A stretch of 52,760 nucleotides of DNA from Planctomycetota bacterium (lineage in GTDB: Bacteria > Planctomycetota > MHYJ01 > JACQXL01 > JACQZI01), in contig JACQZI010000032.1 of the NCBI GenBank assembly GCA_016207825.1, positions 1-52,760 of the forward strand. The letters are read 5' to 3'. How positions within the stretch are numbered: the first letter of the stretch is position 1; each line of letters starts with the position of its first letter. This document shows positions 8,369 to 17,725 of this stretch, in pieces. Position numbers and translations under genes: made by a program. The notes beneath the pieces were generated by a model, which worked only from the letters and a program-made list of their open reading frames with translations, was not told the origin of the DNA and made no database searches.

Positions 8369-11300
8369 TTATTCTCCTTCTTCTTCCTTCGGCATTTCGC
8401 GTTTTTCTTCCTCGGCGGCTTTAATAAGCCGTTCGGTAAAGCCTTTGGTTAATTCATATAGATGTAACTGTTCGGCGCTCAGGCGCTGGGCAAGTTTTTT
8501 CTGAAGTATATCAAATTCCTTTGTCCCTTCTTTGACGTTTTTCCCGTAAAAATCCCTAGTCCTGTTCAAAAGATGCTCTTCCATAGTCCTGAGCATTTTA
8601 AGTTCGGCGACATCCGGCAAAAGCTTCGGCTTACCGCCGCCTCCTCCACCGCCGCCCCCGCCGCCCGATTTCATCTTGGATTTTTCCGATTTCAGGGCAT
8701 CAATCAGTTCTTTTAATTTATTTACAATGTCCTGTTCAATTCCCTGGGTATATTCATCGGTGCGTTGCTCATTATCCAATAATGTTTTAACCGTGGACAT
8801 GTCGTCGACGACCGTCTTTAAAACCCAAGAAAATACCGCCGAATCTTCCTTTAGCAGCTTTTCGATTACCTCCGATGTTTCTTTAACCAGCTCATCCTGG
8901 CTTTGGGCTACTTTTTTGAGGTTGATTAATTCGGCTCTTGATAATTCCTTCTCCTTTGTTTTAACATCCTCCAGTCGGATTGTTTCCGCGTTGATTTCTT
9001 CCTGTTTGCTGATAATCCGCCCGAGCATCTGGTCTATTTTTTCAAGGAGTTGTTGTTTTTGCTGCTGGGCAAGCGCTTCTTTTTTACGCGCTAATTCTTC
9101 ATACATTCTTTCCAGTTCTTCAATAGCTTCCTGCTCTTCTGACTGCGCCTGTTGGGGAGAACTTTTGGACATGCTTTCGGATGCAGATTTCATTTGCTCG
9201 GAAGCTTTTTTAGCCTGCTCGCTTGCCTTTGGCTCATTTTTGGATTTGGCATCCTCGGCAAGTTTCTTGGTTTGCTCTTCAATTTCCTGCTGGCGGCGTT
9301 TTAGTCTTTCAAGCTGGCGTTTTTCCTCGTCGGTTAAGGTGCGATTTTTAAGTTTTTCCAGTTCATCCTTGGCTTTGGCAAGTTCGTTTTCGGCGTTTTT
9401 CTGGTTTTCCTGGGCTTCTTGTTTTTGCTCCCGGCTTGATTCCGGTGATTTAGAGCCCTGCTTCAAGCTATCCGAAGCCTTTGACATCTGCGACGATGCA
9501 TTCTGTGAATTTTCGGAAGCCTTGCTCATTCCCTGTTTAGTCTGCTGGCTTGCATTAGGCTGGTTTGAAAGCTTCTGAAGCTGTTTAGAAAGCGCATCAG
9601 CCTGTTCGGACAGCTCTTTTTGCGTTTGGGCCAACTCGTCAAGCTTTTTCGTATCATCAAGCTTATCAAGTTCTTTAAGGAGCTCCTCCAATGATTTCTC
9701 CGCATTTTTTAACGAATCAATAGATTTTTCCTGTTGATTATTTGCCTGATTGGTGTTATTTTGAGAAAGGCTTTGTTTTGCCTGGCTCATTTCCTGCGAC
9801 GCCTGGTTAGTCTGCTGTGCGGCATTTTGAGACGATTCCTGTGTTTTGGGCGGATAAAATGGGGATGATTGCATCTGCTCGGAAATCTTTTTTAGGTCAT
9901 CATGCAAACCATTTGCCTGGTCATTGAGTTTTTCCTGTTTGTCGGCGACATTCTGGAATTTTTCATGTTCCGGATTGGCCAGTTGTGTTCTCAAAGCATC
10001 CAGCGTTTCTTTGGCATCTTTCAAGTCATTCAAAGCTTTGACTTGTTCCGGTTCGGCGGTTTTGGAATCGTCCGCCTTAAACTTTTGCTGGGCGCTATTC
10101 ATGTTTTGCGCAGCTGAACCGGTTTGTGCCGAAGATTTCGTCAACGCCTGTTTCATAGCCGGTTGTCCGGAAGATTGCCCGCTTGATTTCATTTCCTGGG
10201 ATAATTTATTCGTTTCTTCCTGAAGTTTATTCTGTATTTCGGCCAGGCGTCCTGACTGGTCTTCTGTGTTTTTAGCCAGTTCCTCAGACATTTTTTGCAT
10301 GGCATCGCGCACTTTTTCCATGTTTTTTAAGGCGTCACCCTGATTTTGCATTGCCTGATCGTATGATTCATCATTCAAGTTTTGCGCAGCCGAATCGGTG
10401 TTTTCCAGGCTTTTATTCATCGATTCAATTGCTTTGTTCTTATCTTCCTTGGGCAAAGGAAGCTTGTTAATTAGTGAACTGATTTTATCGGCATGCTTTG
10501 TTATATTTTTCTGCTGTTCGGTTAATTCTTCAGGCTTTGCTTTGTTTGGATTGCCGGAAGCCTTTTCGGTTTCATTCATTAGTGATTTTTGTGCCTGCAT
10601 AAGGTTATTTAACTGTTTCAGCGCATCATCAAGCCCATGTTCGGTTTGTTGCAACGCCTTGTTTTCATTGAGTGCCGCAGCCTGTTGGTTGACAAGTTTA
10701 TCAAGTTTATTTATAAAATTGGTCAATTCTTTCAAGTCGCCCTGTTCTATGTTTTTAGTTTCATCAAGAAGTTTTTCCTGTTCCTTTATTAAATCAGCGA
10801 TTTTCTGTTTGGCTTTTTCAATATCCTTCTTGTTGTCTGAAAGCGTTGGCTGGAGGACTTCCTGCCTTAATTTTTTTTGCTCCGCCATCAAGCGCTCGAT
10901 ATTCTGAATTGCATCGTTTATCTGCTGATCCTCCGCCGGATTAGTTTTTTTTGTATCATCAAGTATTTTTTGTTCTTCGCTTTTCAGGCGGTCCGTTTCT
11001 TTCATCAAAGATTCAAGCGCTTTGATTTTTTCCTCAATATCCTTCGCGCCCATTTTATCTTCCAGGAAACCAAGTAATATTTCCAGTTCACCGGTCACTT
11101 CCTCGCCTTTTGAAATGGCCTTGCCGACCAATTTATTTTCCAGCAAGGTGAGTATTTCGTTAACATCATCAGCGACAAGGTCTTTTTTGAGTATCTCGAT
11201 TGCCTGAAGCAGTTTTTCTGCATAGTATGGCTGAATTTCTTTCAATTTGTCCGCAATCCGGCGCATCTTGGCTTCAAGGTTACGTAAATCATCAGCGGCC

Positions 11301-11404
11301 TCCTTTTGCCGGTCAATAGCGCTTTTAAGTTTGCCTTCAGGGGACTGCGCATAAAGCAGCGGGCTCAAAAGGAGCAGAATCAAAAGACAGGTGATTTTCT
11401 TCAT
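8369..11404 (-). CDS. Very long exported coiled-coil protein
   Basis: A 1011-residue protein with a signal peptide (residues 1-19, ending LLYAQS). Almost the whole mature chain is Lys/Glu/Gln/Asn-rich heptad coiled coil, without Trp or Cys over long stretches. Near residue 910 a run of eleven glycines interrupts it. The remaining 90 residues form a helical end domain (PDVAELKMLRTMEEHLLNRT, then LAQRLSAEQLHLYELTKGF) and a Glu-rich tail. The layout suggests a periplasm-spanning or filament-like spacer. It lies 14 bases after the DUF4175-like gene, with which such proteins co-occur in planctomycete-type genomes (family knowledge). Low-complexity composition will draw many spurious database hits. 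Confidence 0.7.
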   Translation of the reverse strand: MKKITCLLILLLLSPLLYAQSPEGKLKSAIDRQKEAADDLRNLEAKMRRIADKLKEIQPYYAEKLLQAIEILKKDLVADDVNEILTLLENKLVGKAISKGEEVTGELEILLGFLEDKMGAKDIEEKIKALESLMKETDRLKSEEQKILDDTKKTNPAEDQQINDAIQNIERLMAEQKKLRQEVLQPTLSDNKKDIEKAKQKIADLIKEQEKLLDETKNIEQGDLKELTNFINKLDKLVNQQAAALNENKALQQTEHGLDDALKQLNNLMQAQKSLMNETEKASGNPNKAKPEELTEQQKNITKHADKISSLINKLPLPKEDKNKAIESMNKSLENTDSAAQNLNDESYDQAMQNQGDALKNMEKVRDAMQKMSEELAKNTEDQSGRLAEIQNKLQEETNKLSQEMKSSGQSSGQPAMKQALTKSSAQTGSAAQNMNSAQQKFKADDSKTAEPEQVKALNDLKDAKETLDALRTQLANPEHEKFQNVADKQEKLNDQANGLHDDLKKISEQMQSSPFYPPKTQESSQNAAQQTNQASQEMSQAKQSLSQNNTNQANNQQEKSIDSLKNAEKSLEELLKELDKLDDTKKLDELAQTQKELSEQADALSKQLQKLSNQPNASQQTKQGMSKASENSQNASSQMSKASDSLKQGSKSPESSREQKQEAQENQKNAENELAKAKDELEKLKNRTLTDEEKRQLERLKRRQQEIEEQTKKLAEDAKSKNEPKASEQAKKASEQMKSASESMSKSSPQQAQSEEQEAIEELERMYEELARKKEALAQQQKQQLLEKIDQMLGRIISKQEEINAETIRLEDVKTKEKELSRAELINLKKVAQSQDELVKETSEVIEKLLKEDSAVFSWVLKTVVDDMSTVKTLLDNEQRTDEYTQGIEQDIVNKLKELIDALKSEKSKMKSGGGGGGGGGGGKPKLLPDVAELKMLRTMEEHLLNRTRDFYGKNVKEGTKEFDILQKKLAQRLSAEQLHLYELTKGFTERLIKAAEEEKREMPKEEEGE

Positions 11405-11417
11405 AAATAAGTCCTTT

Positions 11418-13517
11418 TCATTCTTTTAATTCCTGGATGATTTTATTTTGTTTCTGAAGTAATTCTCGAACTACCCGTACTACTTCCTGGTAATCTTCCC
11501 ATTCCTCCATTTTGGCAAGAGCTTCCCCCAAGTTTTGGATAACTTGTGACTGGAAATCGAGCACGCCGTTGTAGATAGTTTCGCGACGTGAAGGATCCGG
11601 CAAATTCGCCAGTTTGCTGATTGCATCGGAAGCCTGGGTGGATTTGTTTTCACCGGCATCTTTGATAAGCCCGTTTATTAATTTCAGCTTATCTGAAGTA
11701 GTCGTATCCCATAATTTATTTATGACTATATCGCTGATAATTTCGTCAAATTCCTTGCCAACCCGATCCAGGATTTGGACAATTCTGCGTTGTTCGGTCT
11801 GGTTTTTCTGAAGGCAGCGTTTTTCAGGCTGGCTAAATGCTTCGTTATCAAGCAAGGTGTCTTTGCTTTTAACAAACTCATCTTTTATTTCTGTCTGGAG
11901 CTGCAGCGTTTTTTTGACCTCTTCTTTAATCCGCAACTCGATTTCCTCTATTCTTTTCTGCAATTGGGCGGCGTCGACAATCATGAACTTGAATTCGCGC
12001 GTACGCGTGATATTTGTGGCGGATATGGCGCAATTATCTTCCGCTTCAATCTGATAACCGATAACATCCCCTTCTTTAACACCCGTTTCGACGATATTGA
12101 AAATATAATTAGATTCGATTCTCGGCGAACCGTAGGGCACACCATTATGCCTATCGGTTAGGAGTACGGATTTTTCTTCGGGAGCCTCGCGGTTCTGTAT
12201 TTTATAGAATAAGGAAATCCGGTTGACGCCGTAATCATCCGTCGTCAATAATATTACCGGCACTTCAGCATTAGACGTAACCTGTTTGGCGTCTTTTTTA
12301 GGCTCAATGATTTTAATCGTTGGGGCTGTATCGGCAATCGCCTTAATAGGATAGCGAACAGATTCCAGGTTTTCCAGTCCATTCTGCGCCTTCAGGGAAA
12401 TAATATATTCGGCAGCACTGCCCACCTTCAATGCCATTGACATTTTTTTAGGTTCATTCAGGATGTCGTTTTCGATGGCAATTTCCCTAAGGTCGCTTTC
12501 ACCCAATAGCAATTTTGCCGAAGTCAAAGGGATATTCGCGAAGGCAATAAGTTTTACATCGGTTCCGTATGGGGCATGTATTAATCCGCCTTCTTCCGGC
12601 TGGCTAGCCGGGGTGTTCGACAGTTTAGTATATGGGGGATAATCATACCAAGCCTGGATTTTTTCCAGGCGTGGCGGCGTCAATACCTGGATTGTTTTAG
12701 GGTCGGTTCGATCATCGCCACCTTGGACATAAAACGTAAAACTATTATGCACCTGCCGGAAATCGTAAGTGAATTTTTTATCGTCATTCTCATCGGCGCC
12801 CATTCTTTCCCATCCGGATTCCCCTGTTTCAAATTCATAATAAACGTATACTTTTTTCGGAGACCCCTTACGTGCTAAGACGGTCAGATTAAAATCCTGC
12901 CCTTTTGCAATAACCTCACTTTTGATGCTTACTTCCAACATGGTTTTTTTAGGCCAGCGGGCATCGCCGATTAACATGCGGTTAAACCAGATATTTGCAT
13001 ACGAAGGATAAAAACTGCAGTATAAAACAATTATCACCAGGAGCGATCCGGCAACGGCAAAAAGTTTCGCCATCTGCTGCGTGCTTATTATTTTACTGAA
13101 ATCCAATGGTGTGGCAACCTCATTTGCTTCAGTGACTAAAAGGCGGATTAATTCAGGGGAATTGCACCCATGGGGATTTTCCAGTGTTTTGCCCAATTGA
13201 AGAGAGCTAATCAGGCGCTCTTTAAGTTCAGGGTAAAATCTCTCCACGCATATCGCAATGTCTTCGTCTGTTATCGGTTTCCTCAAAGGGTATGCCAAAT
13301 ACTTGAACACAAAATAAACCAAGGTGATAAATCCGATAACAAGGAATGAAATTCTTACGCCTTTCGGCAGGTCTGGAACAGACCAATCAATGATAAATGT
13401 TGCAATGCTAAAAACCGCCAGGAAAATGACGGAATGTATCAAACCGTTTATCCAAAAAACGCGCCTGATGCGGTTTCGAACTTGTCCAAGCCGTTCAGAT
13501 ATTGCCGGTAATAACAT
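11418..13517 (-). CDS. DUF4175-like membrane protein
   Basis: A 699-residue protein with two N-terminal membrane helices (about residues 22-42 and 50-70) and a third near 150-170. A large presumably extracytoplasmic region follows, with beta-sandwich-like segments and phrases such as PRLEKIQAWYDYPPYTK. The C-terminus from about residue 520 is coiled coil. This matches DUF4175/DUF4159-neighbourhood envelope proteins. It lies between the FecR-domain gene and the two coiled-coil genes on one transcript. No catalytic motif was found, so a structural or sensing role in the envelope is inferred. Confidence 0.65.
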   Translation of the reverse strand: MLLPAISERLGQVRNRIRRVFWINGLIHSVIFLAVFSIATFIIDWSVPDLPKGVRISFLVIGFITLVYFVFKYLAYPLRKPITDEDIAICVERFYPELKERLISSLQLGKTLENPHGCNSPELIRLLVTEANEVATPLDFSKIISTQQMAKLFAVAGSLLVIIVLYCSFYPSYANIWFNRMLIGDARWPKKTMLEVSIKSEVIAKGQDFNLTVLARKGSPKKVYVYYEFETGESGWERMGADENDDKKFTYDFRQVHNSFTFYVQGGDDRTDPKTIQVLTPPRLEKIQAWYDYPPYTKLSNTPASQPEEGGLIHAPYGTDVKLIAFANIPLTSAKLLLGESDLREIAIENDILNEPKKMSMALKVGSAAEYIISLKAQNGLENLESVRYPIKAIADTAPTIKIIEPKKDAKQVTSNAEVPVILLTTDDYGVNRISLFYKIQNREAPEEKSVLLTDRHNGVPYGSPRIESNYIFNIVETGVKEGDVIGYQIEAEDNCAISATNITRTREFKFMIVDAAQLQKRIEEIELRIKEEVKKTLQLQTEIKDEFVKSKDTLLDNEAFSQPEKRCLQKNQTEQRRIVQILDRVGKEFDEIISDIVINKLWDTTTSDKLKLINGLIKDAGENKSTQASDAISKLANLPDPSRRETIYNGVLDFQSQVIQNLGEALAKMEEWEDYQEVVRVVRELLQKQNKIIQELKE

Positions 13518-13518
13518 G

Positions 13519-14688
13519 TCAGTTTTTCTCCTTCACCTCAAATGCCAATGGCGCTGATTCTATAACGCCCTGCCAGATTTTCATCTTGGAAACTTCTGCA
13601 GTATTTGGTGCAGCCGCTCCGTAGATTACCCTTAAAACATATTTTCCGGGTAGAGTAAATATATTTCCGCCCTGGCATTCAAACGCATATGGCGAATCTT
13701 TCGGAAACGTAAACCAGCCATTCCGTGACTGCAACCCACACGGTTCACCGATGGAATCCTTTAAGATATTCAAGCGGCTATAAAACACTTTGCCGTTCGG
13801 GGCAGTAACATTCAACAGTAGATAAGATGTATCAGCAGCAAAAGAGGTAAACCACATATCCTTATTTCTATTTAAAACCTGGATCTTTAATTTCAAATCA
13901 TCCCCTGCCGTATATGTGATTTTATCCGGAATAATCATAATTACCGGATTACAAACATTTTTATCATTTCCTGATAATTTATTAAGGGTTAAGATATTCT
14001 TTGGTATCGGCTGGAGCGGTGCGCGGTTTAAACCCGCAAGGGTTTGGAAGCCTGCGGTGACCTCAACCGTTCCGTTCTCATTCCCGAATTCAACTACGCC
14101 CTCTGTTACCTCAAGCAAGGTCGTTTCGGAAGCAACCTTAATATAAAATTTCGTCCCGGTTACTTTGACCGAAGCGAACGGGGTTTTTACGAAGAAACCA
14201 TCGGGTCTTTTCTCGTTTATTTCAATTTCCATCTCGCCGATTGCCACTTCCAGTATATTTTTAGCGACAAACTTGAACTGGTTATATCCCATAATCTTGA
14301 CGCTGCCAAAACCCAGGCGAAGCGCCGCAACCGTCCCTTCGCTGGAAACTAACTCCTGCTTTACCTTAACACTGATATTATTGCCAAAATCAATCCCGCC
14401 GCTTTTTATCATTCCTTTTTCAATGCTTGAAATTGCCGCGACTGCGTCATTATTGCTTACGGGGAATTGCAATGTGAAGTAAGAAACGATACCCACTAAC
14501 ACGAGCGCCGCTATACTGCCGGCCACTAACAATCTATATTTGAACCGTACACCTTTGGATGCCGATAGGCATGAAGAAGAATCATTAATCCTATCTAAAA
14601 CGGTTTGCCATACATCGCCAGACACAGCGAACTTATCCGAAAATTCATAATCAGACAATAATTCAGGAATATCTTTATATTTTTTCAT
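13519..14688 (-). CDS. FecR-domain membrane protein
   Basis: The reading frame begins with GTG 14694, but the ATG at 14688 (MKKYKDIPELL) is the likelier start. The cytoplasmic N-terminus of about 50 residues is short, and a membrane helix lies near residues 50-70. Residues about 100-215 contain a FecR-type domain, with the characteristic FVKTPFASVKVTGTKFYIKV segment followed by LLEVTEGVVEF. In FecR proteins this domain sits outside the membrane and relays signals to an extracytoplasmic sigma factor. No sigma gene is adjacent, so the partner is unknown. The last 150 residues form a beta-rich domain. It lies 2 bases before the DUF4175-like gene. Confidence 0.75.
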   Translation of the reverse strand: MKKYKDIPELLSDYEFSDKFAVSGDVWQTVLDRINDSSSCLSASKGVRFKYRLLVAGSIAALVLVGIVSYFTLQFPVSNNDAVAAISSIEKGMIKSGGIDFGNNISVKVKQELVSSEGTVAALRLGFGSVKIMGYNQFKFVAKNILEVAIGEMEIEINEKRPDGFFVKTPFASVKVTGTKFYIKVASETTLLEVTEGVVEFGNENGTVEVTAGFQTLAGLNRAPLQPIPKNILTLNKLSGNDKNVCNPVIMIIPDKITYTAGDDLKLKIQVLNRNKDMWFTSFAADTSYLLLNVTAPNGKVFYSRLNILKDSIGEPCGLQSRNGWFTFPKDSPYAFECQGGNIFTLPGKYVLRVIYGAAAPNTAEVSKMKIWQGVIESAPLAFEVKEKN

Positions 14689-14750
14689 ACACACTGTTCT
14701 TGTATGATTAAACCGCTGAGGTTCTGAATAGTATATAGATATTTTCGTAT

Positions 14751-15755
14751 TTATTTTTTTATTTCGGTGTGTTTATTCCACCAATCATTCCAAAGCCCAT
14801 TAACCATCTCGGGATCCTGTTTTTCTTTTGGGCGGTTTCCGATAACAACCGCAATTTCCTGCTTTTTCCCTTCCCGAACTAATGTTAAGTTAACTCTCGT
14901 TCCGGGGGATGTGGATTTCAACGTTTCCGCCCAATCATTTATACTTTCAAACCCTTTATCATTCAAGGCAATTATTATATCATTTGCTTTTATGCCATAC
15001 TTTTCAGCCGGCTGATCCGGAATCAAGCTGCTGACCATTATGCCGCAACCTTCTTTTATATGTTCGGTAACAGCAGGGGCATTTATTTCCAACTGGTTCA
15101 TATAAATCCCAAGCCAACCGGTTTGTTGAATCAAGAAAGAAGGCACTATTTCCGAAAGTATGTAACGCAAACGCATTTTCACTTCCGCATCACTGGTATT
15201 GAGGATTTTCAAAGCCTCCGGCACGACGATTTTCCCCATCCGGACAAGCTTTTTAGTGGCATTTTCCCTTTTTTCCCAATCATCATCGGCAAGTTGCGCC
15301 AATAATTCCGGAACATATTTCGCAATATCGTTGAATTCCGCTTCCAACCCGGATTTTGTTATTACAACTCCGGTAAGCGGCGTGCTGCTTATCGGGCTTA
15401 TTTTCTCGCCATCAATCGGCGCATTGATTGTATAACTCACCTTAAGCTTCTTTCCAAATGCATCAACAGAATGGATTTTAACCTCATAGCCGGTGCTCGT
15501 ACATTCCCCTCCGGTTACGATTAAAACCTCATCTATCGCAAAATCAACATTCGGTTTATTTTCCAGGTTATTATCTTTGCAAAAAGCATCCCATTTTTCA
15601 CTATCGCGGATTACAATCTTTTCGACTTTTTTATATACCGATTGCTCCGTGGAAAACCCGCCTTTGATTTCCACGGATTTAGCGTTTTGCGCCTCCCCAT
15701 TTGTGCTGCTAAAGACACAAAACAAAAGGCAGGCGATGAAAATAATACGTTTCAT
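14751..15755 (-). CDS. Exported PrcB-like / HEAT / PDZ protein
   Basis: A 334-residue protein with a signal peptide (residues 1-22). Residues about 45-130 resemble the PrcB C-terminal (protease-complex subunit) domain: DSEKWDAFCKDNN, then VLIVTGGECTSTGYEV. Residues 150-205 look like one or two HEAT-type repeats. Residues 215-305 form a PDZ domain (WLGIYM, then IKANDIIIALNDKGFES), which in other proteins binds C-terminal peptides. There is no catalytic Ser/His/Asp set, so it is an adaptor rather than a protease. It is the first gene of the envelope operon, behind the promoter at 15783-15811. Confidence 0.7.
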   Translation of the reverse strand: MKRIIFIACLLFCVFSSTNGEAQNAKSVEIKGGFSTEQSVYKKVEKIVIRDSEKWDAFCKDNNLENKPNVDFAIDEVLIVTGGECTSTGYEVKIHSVDAFGKKLKVSYTINAPIDGEKISPISSTPLTGVVITKSGLEAEFNDIAKYVPELLAQLADDDWEKRENATKKLVRMGKIVVPEALKILNTSDAEVKMRLRYILSEIVPSFLIQQTGWLGIYMNQLEINAPAVTEHIKEGCGIMVSSLIPDQPAEKYGIKANDIIIALNDKGFESINDWAETLKSTSPGTRVNLTLVREGKKQEIAVVIGNRPKEKQDPEMVNGLWNDWWNKHTEIKK

Positions 15756-15782
15756 ATTACTTCTCCCAACACCACCGTATCA

Positions 15783-15811
15783 ACGATACAAAAAAATTGT
15801 ATTACTGTCAA
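15783..15811 (-). promoter_or_regulatory. Promoter of the envelope operon
   Basis: TTGACA (15806-15811) and TATCGT (15783-15788) on the minus strand are separated by 17 bases. They lie in the 73-base gap between folK and the PDZ gene. GGGAG precedes the ATG of that gene. This separates the folK/pssA group from the downstream envelope genes. Confidence 0.65.
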
Positions 15812-15828
15812 CGAATAGGCAGATGGAT

Positions 15829-16290
15829 TCAGCATATCGTTTCCAACAACTTTTTAATCGTAACTTTAAATAATGGATGCCTTAATCCGGGTGCGATTTG
15901 GGCAAGCGGCTGTAAAACAAACGCCCTTTCGTGCATTCTCGGGTGCGGTATGGTCAGGCCGCGCATTTTTACGATTCTCTTGCCGTATAAAAGGACATCG
16001 ATATCTATTATCCTTGGCCCCCATCTATGTACTCGAACCCGCCCCATTCGTTTTTCTATGCCCTTAAGCAGTTTCAATAATTGTTCCGGGGAAAACACCG
16101 TCCGGATTTTGACCGCGGCATTGATAAAATCCGGCTGGTTAATAAATCCCACAGGCTTGGTTTTATAAAAGCGTGATCGGCGCAAAATCTGGATGCCGGC
16201 TTCTTCCATCAAACGGATTGCCTTTGAGATGTTGTATTTTTTTCTTCCCAGATTGCTGCCTAAACCAAGATACGCCGTGTTTTCAAGCAT
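15829..16290 (-). CDS. folK: HPPK, hydroxymethyldihydropterin pyrophosphokinase
   Basis: A 153-residue protein of typical family length. It transfers pyrophosphate from ATP to 6-hydroxymethyl-7,8-dihydropterin in folate synthesis. The N-terminal AYLGLGSNLGRK, the central PVGFINQPDFINAAV, and RWGPRIIDIDVLLYGKR with the metal-binding Asp pair and substrate Arg are all present, followed by LTIPHPRMHERAFVLQPL. It begins 4 bases after pssA ends, so the two are probably co-transcribed. folP and folB are not in the window. Confidence 0.93.
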   Translation of the reverse strand: MLENTAYLGLGSNLGRKKYNISKAIRLMEEAGIQILRRSRFYKTKPVGFINQPDFINAAVKIRTVFSPEQLLKLLKGIEKRMGRVRVHRWGPRIIDIDVLLYGKRIVKMRGLTIPHPRMHERAFVLQPLAQIAPGLRHPLFKVTIKKLLETIC

Positions 16291-16294
16291 AACG

Positions 16295-17092
16295 CTAATG
16301 AGATTCCGGCTCCCCGGTCAGTTTCGGCTGGGTCCGGTATTTCGGGAAGAGACGAACTAAAAATGTGAACGGCCCGCTTAACGTATAGACCAAAAACGCC
16401 ACTATCAGCGTTTCTTCCGTCCTGAAATACATAAGCAAAACCACCAGCGTTATCTGGACCAGTTGCATAAAGCGGTGTTTGGATTTAATCAACCGGTTTA
16501 AAGGATGCATATACCGCATCCGGCTGACCATGAGAAATGCCAGGATAAGCGTGACAAACGGCAGCAAAAGCGGGATTATTTCACTGCGATAAACATTATA
16601 TGGCAAATCAGGCTCTTCATGGAAAATAATTATTGCCATAAGCATTCCGGCAGCGCCGGGCGTCGGCAATCCCGCAAAATATTCATGCGCGTCAAAACCC
16701 TTGCCTGTTTCCACGTTGTAGCGCGCCAAACGCAAAGCGGCGCATGCAACATAAAATGCGCAAATGACAAAAGTAAATTTATATGATATGAAATGGGTGC
16801 CGGTCCTGTGGATGATTGAATAAGCTAAAAATGCCGGTGCAATCCCGAAGGTTACGACATCGGCTAGCGAATCCAGTTGTGCGCCGAATTGGCTTGCGGA
16901 TTTCGTAGCGCGCGCAATCAAGCCGTCCAGCCCGTCAAATACCACCATCCCGACAAAGACAAGCTGTGCCGCTTGCAGGTAATTCCCCTTAACCGCATAA
17001 GTCAGCGCACCGAATCCGCACAGGAGATTTCCCAGCGTAAAAAGCGTAGGTAAAATCGCCACGCGGCTCAACTTTTTAGGCTTAAATTTCAT
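16295..17092 (-). CDS. pssA: CDP-diacylglycerol-serine O-phosphatidyltransferase
   Basis: A 265-residue integral membrane protein with about seven helices. It makes phosphatidylserine from CDP-diacylglycerol and serine. The CDP-alcohol phosphotransferase signature is intact: D-G-x2-A-R-x8-G-x3-D-x3-D appears as DGLDGLIARATKS, then FGAQLDSLADVV. CdsA in the same window (19531-20367) makes its substrate. The next enzyme, Psd, is adjacent but truncated. The gene lies between the small cysteine protein and folK with gaps of 2-4 bases. Confidence 0.93.
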   Translation of the reverse strand: MKFKPKKLSRVAILPTLFTLGNLLCGFGALTYAVKGNYLQAAQLVFVGMVVFDGLDGLIARATKSASQFGAQLDSLADVVTFGIAPAFLAYSIIHRTGTHFISYKFTFVICAFYVACAALRLARYNVETGKGFDAHEYFAGLPTPGAAGMLMAIIIFHEEPDLPYNVYRSEIIPLLLPFVTLILAFLMVSRMRYMHPLNRLIKSKHRFMQLVQITLVVLLMYFRTEETLIVAFLVYTLSGPFTFLVRLFPKYRTQPKLTGEPESH

Positions 17093-17094
17093 AA

Positions 17095-17322
17095 TCAGAT
17101 ACTTCTGACACTTGGTTTGATTTCAGGCTGCGGCGGCATCTGGATAAGCATCTCCGGCCTTCCGGCAAGACCGCAATATCCCTGATCATTATACGGCGCC
17201 TGCGTCTTGAAAGGATACGCCCATCTCCACATCATGCAGCTTTCACCGAGGCAGTTTGTATCGTCCTTCTTTGAAAGCATCGGGCATATTTTTCCGGATA
17301 TTTCTCTTTTGTGCACTATCAT
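17095..17322 (-). CDS. Small cysteine-containing conserved-looking protein
   Basis: A 75-residue protein with no signal peptide. It has four Cys in the pattern C-P-x9-C-x4-C-M-M-W-R-W followed later by Y-C-G-L-A-G, and a proline-rich tail. The spacing suggests a metal or Fe-S site. No family name was recognised. It sits 2 bases upstream of pssA and 3 bases downstream of the psd remnant, so it is part of the phospholipid transcript. Confidence 0.55.
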   Translation of the reverse strand: MIVHKREISGKICPMLSKKDDTNCLGESCMMWRWAYPFKTQAPYNDQGYCGLAGRPEMLIQMPPQPEIKPSVRSI

Positions 17323-17325
17323 ATC

Positions 17326-17712
17326 TCAGTTCCCCTTCACTTTAGCCATAATAGTTTTAGCTCCCTTGACCTTATCCTTAACTTTAACCACTACGGATTC
17401 GACATTCTTCTTGGGTATAAAAAGCTCGGTTCGCGAGCCGAACTTAATCATTCCGATTCTTTGCCCTTTTCGAACGGCGTCACCCGGTTTAACGGCGCAA
17501 ACAATGCGGCGGGCGAGAATCCCGGAAACCTGCCTGACCAGCATTCTAACCGAACCGGCAACCATTCCGATGGCGTTGCTTTCGTTTTCCGAAGAAGCCT
17601 CCGGCACGGATGCCACCAGGAATTTTCCCTTACGGTAATCGGTCCATTCCACCTTGCCTTCCAGCGGAGCTCGGTTAATATGGACGTTAAAGACGGAAAG
17701 GAATATGGCAAT
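17326..17712 (-). pseudogene. psd: Phosphatidylserine decarboxylase, 5'-truncated
   Basis: The open frame 17712-17326 encodes only the second half of a short-type Psd: IAIFLSVFNVHINRAPLEGK (with the active-site-region His), then DYRKGKFLVAS, GILARRIVCAVKPGD, and IKFGSRTELFIP. The last contains the Gly-Ser site of self-cleavage that yields the pyruvoyl group. A TAG at 17713-17715 stands directly before this block. Farther upstream is the divergent ftsB-like gene, and no frame encodes the missing N-terminal part with the conserved Asp-Gly. No normal start exists except GTG 17652, which would remove the FNVHINRAP block. It is probably a decayed gene, with phosphatidylethanolamine synthesis depending on another copy or absent. 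Confidence 0.75.
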
Positions 17713-17725
17713 CTAACGCATATTC

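Noticed and set aside
8676-9578. Ser/Phe-rich plus-strand frame of 300 codons
   Set aside because: It is the complement of the Lys/Glu/Gln-rich coiled-coil gene; the composition is an artefact.
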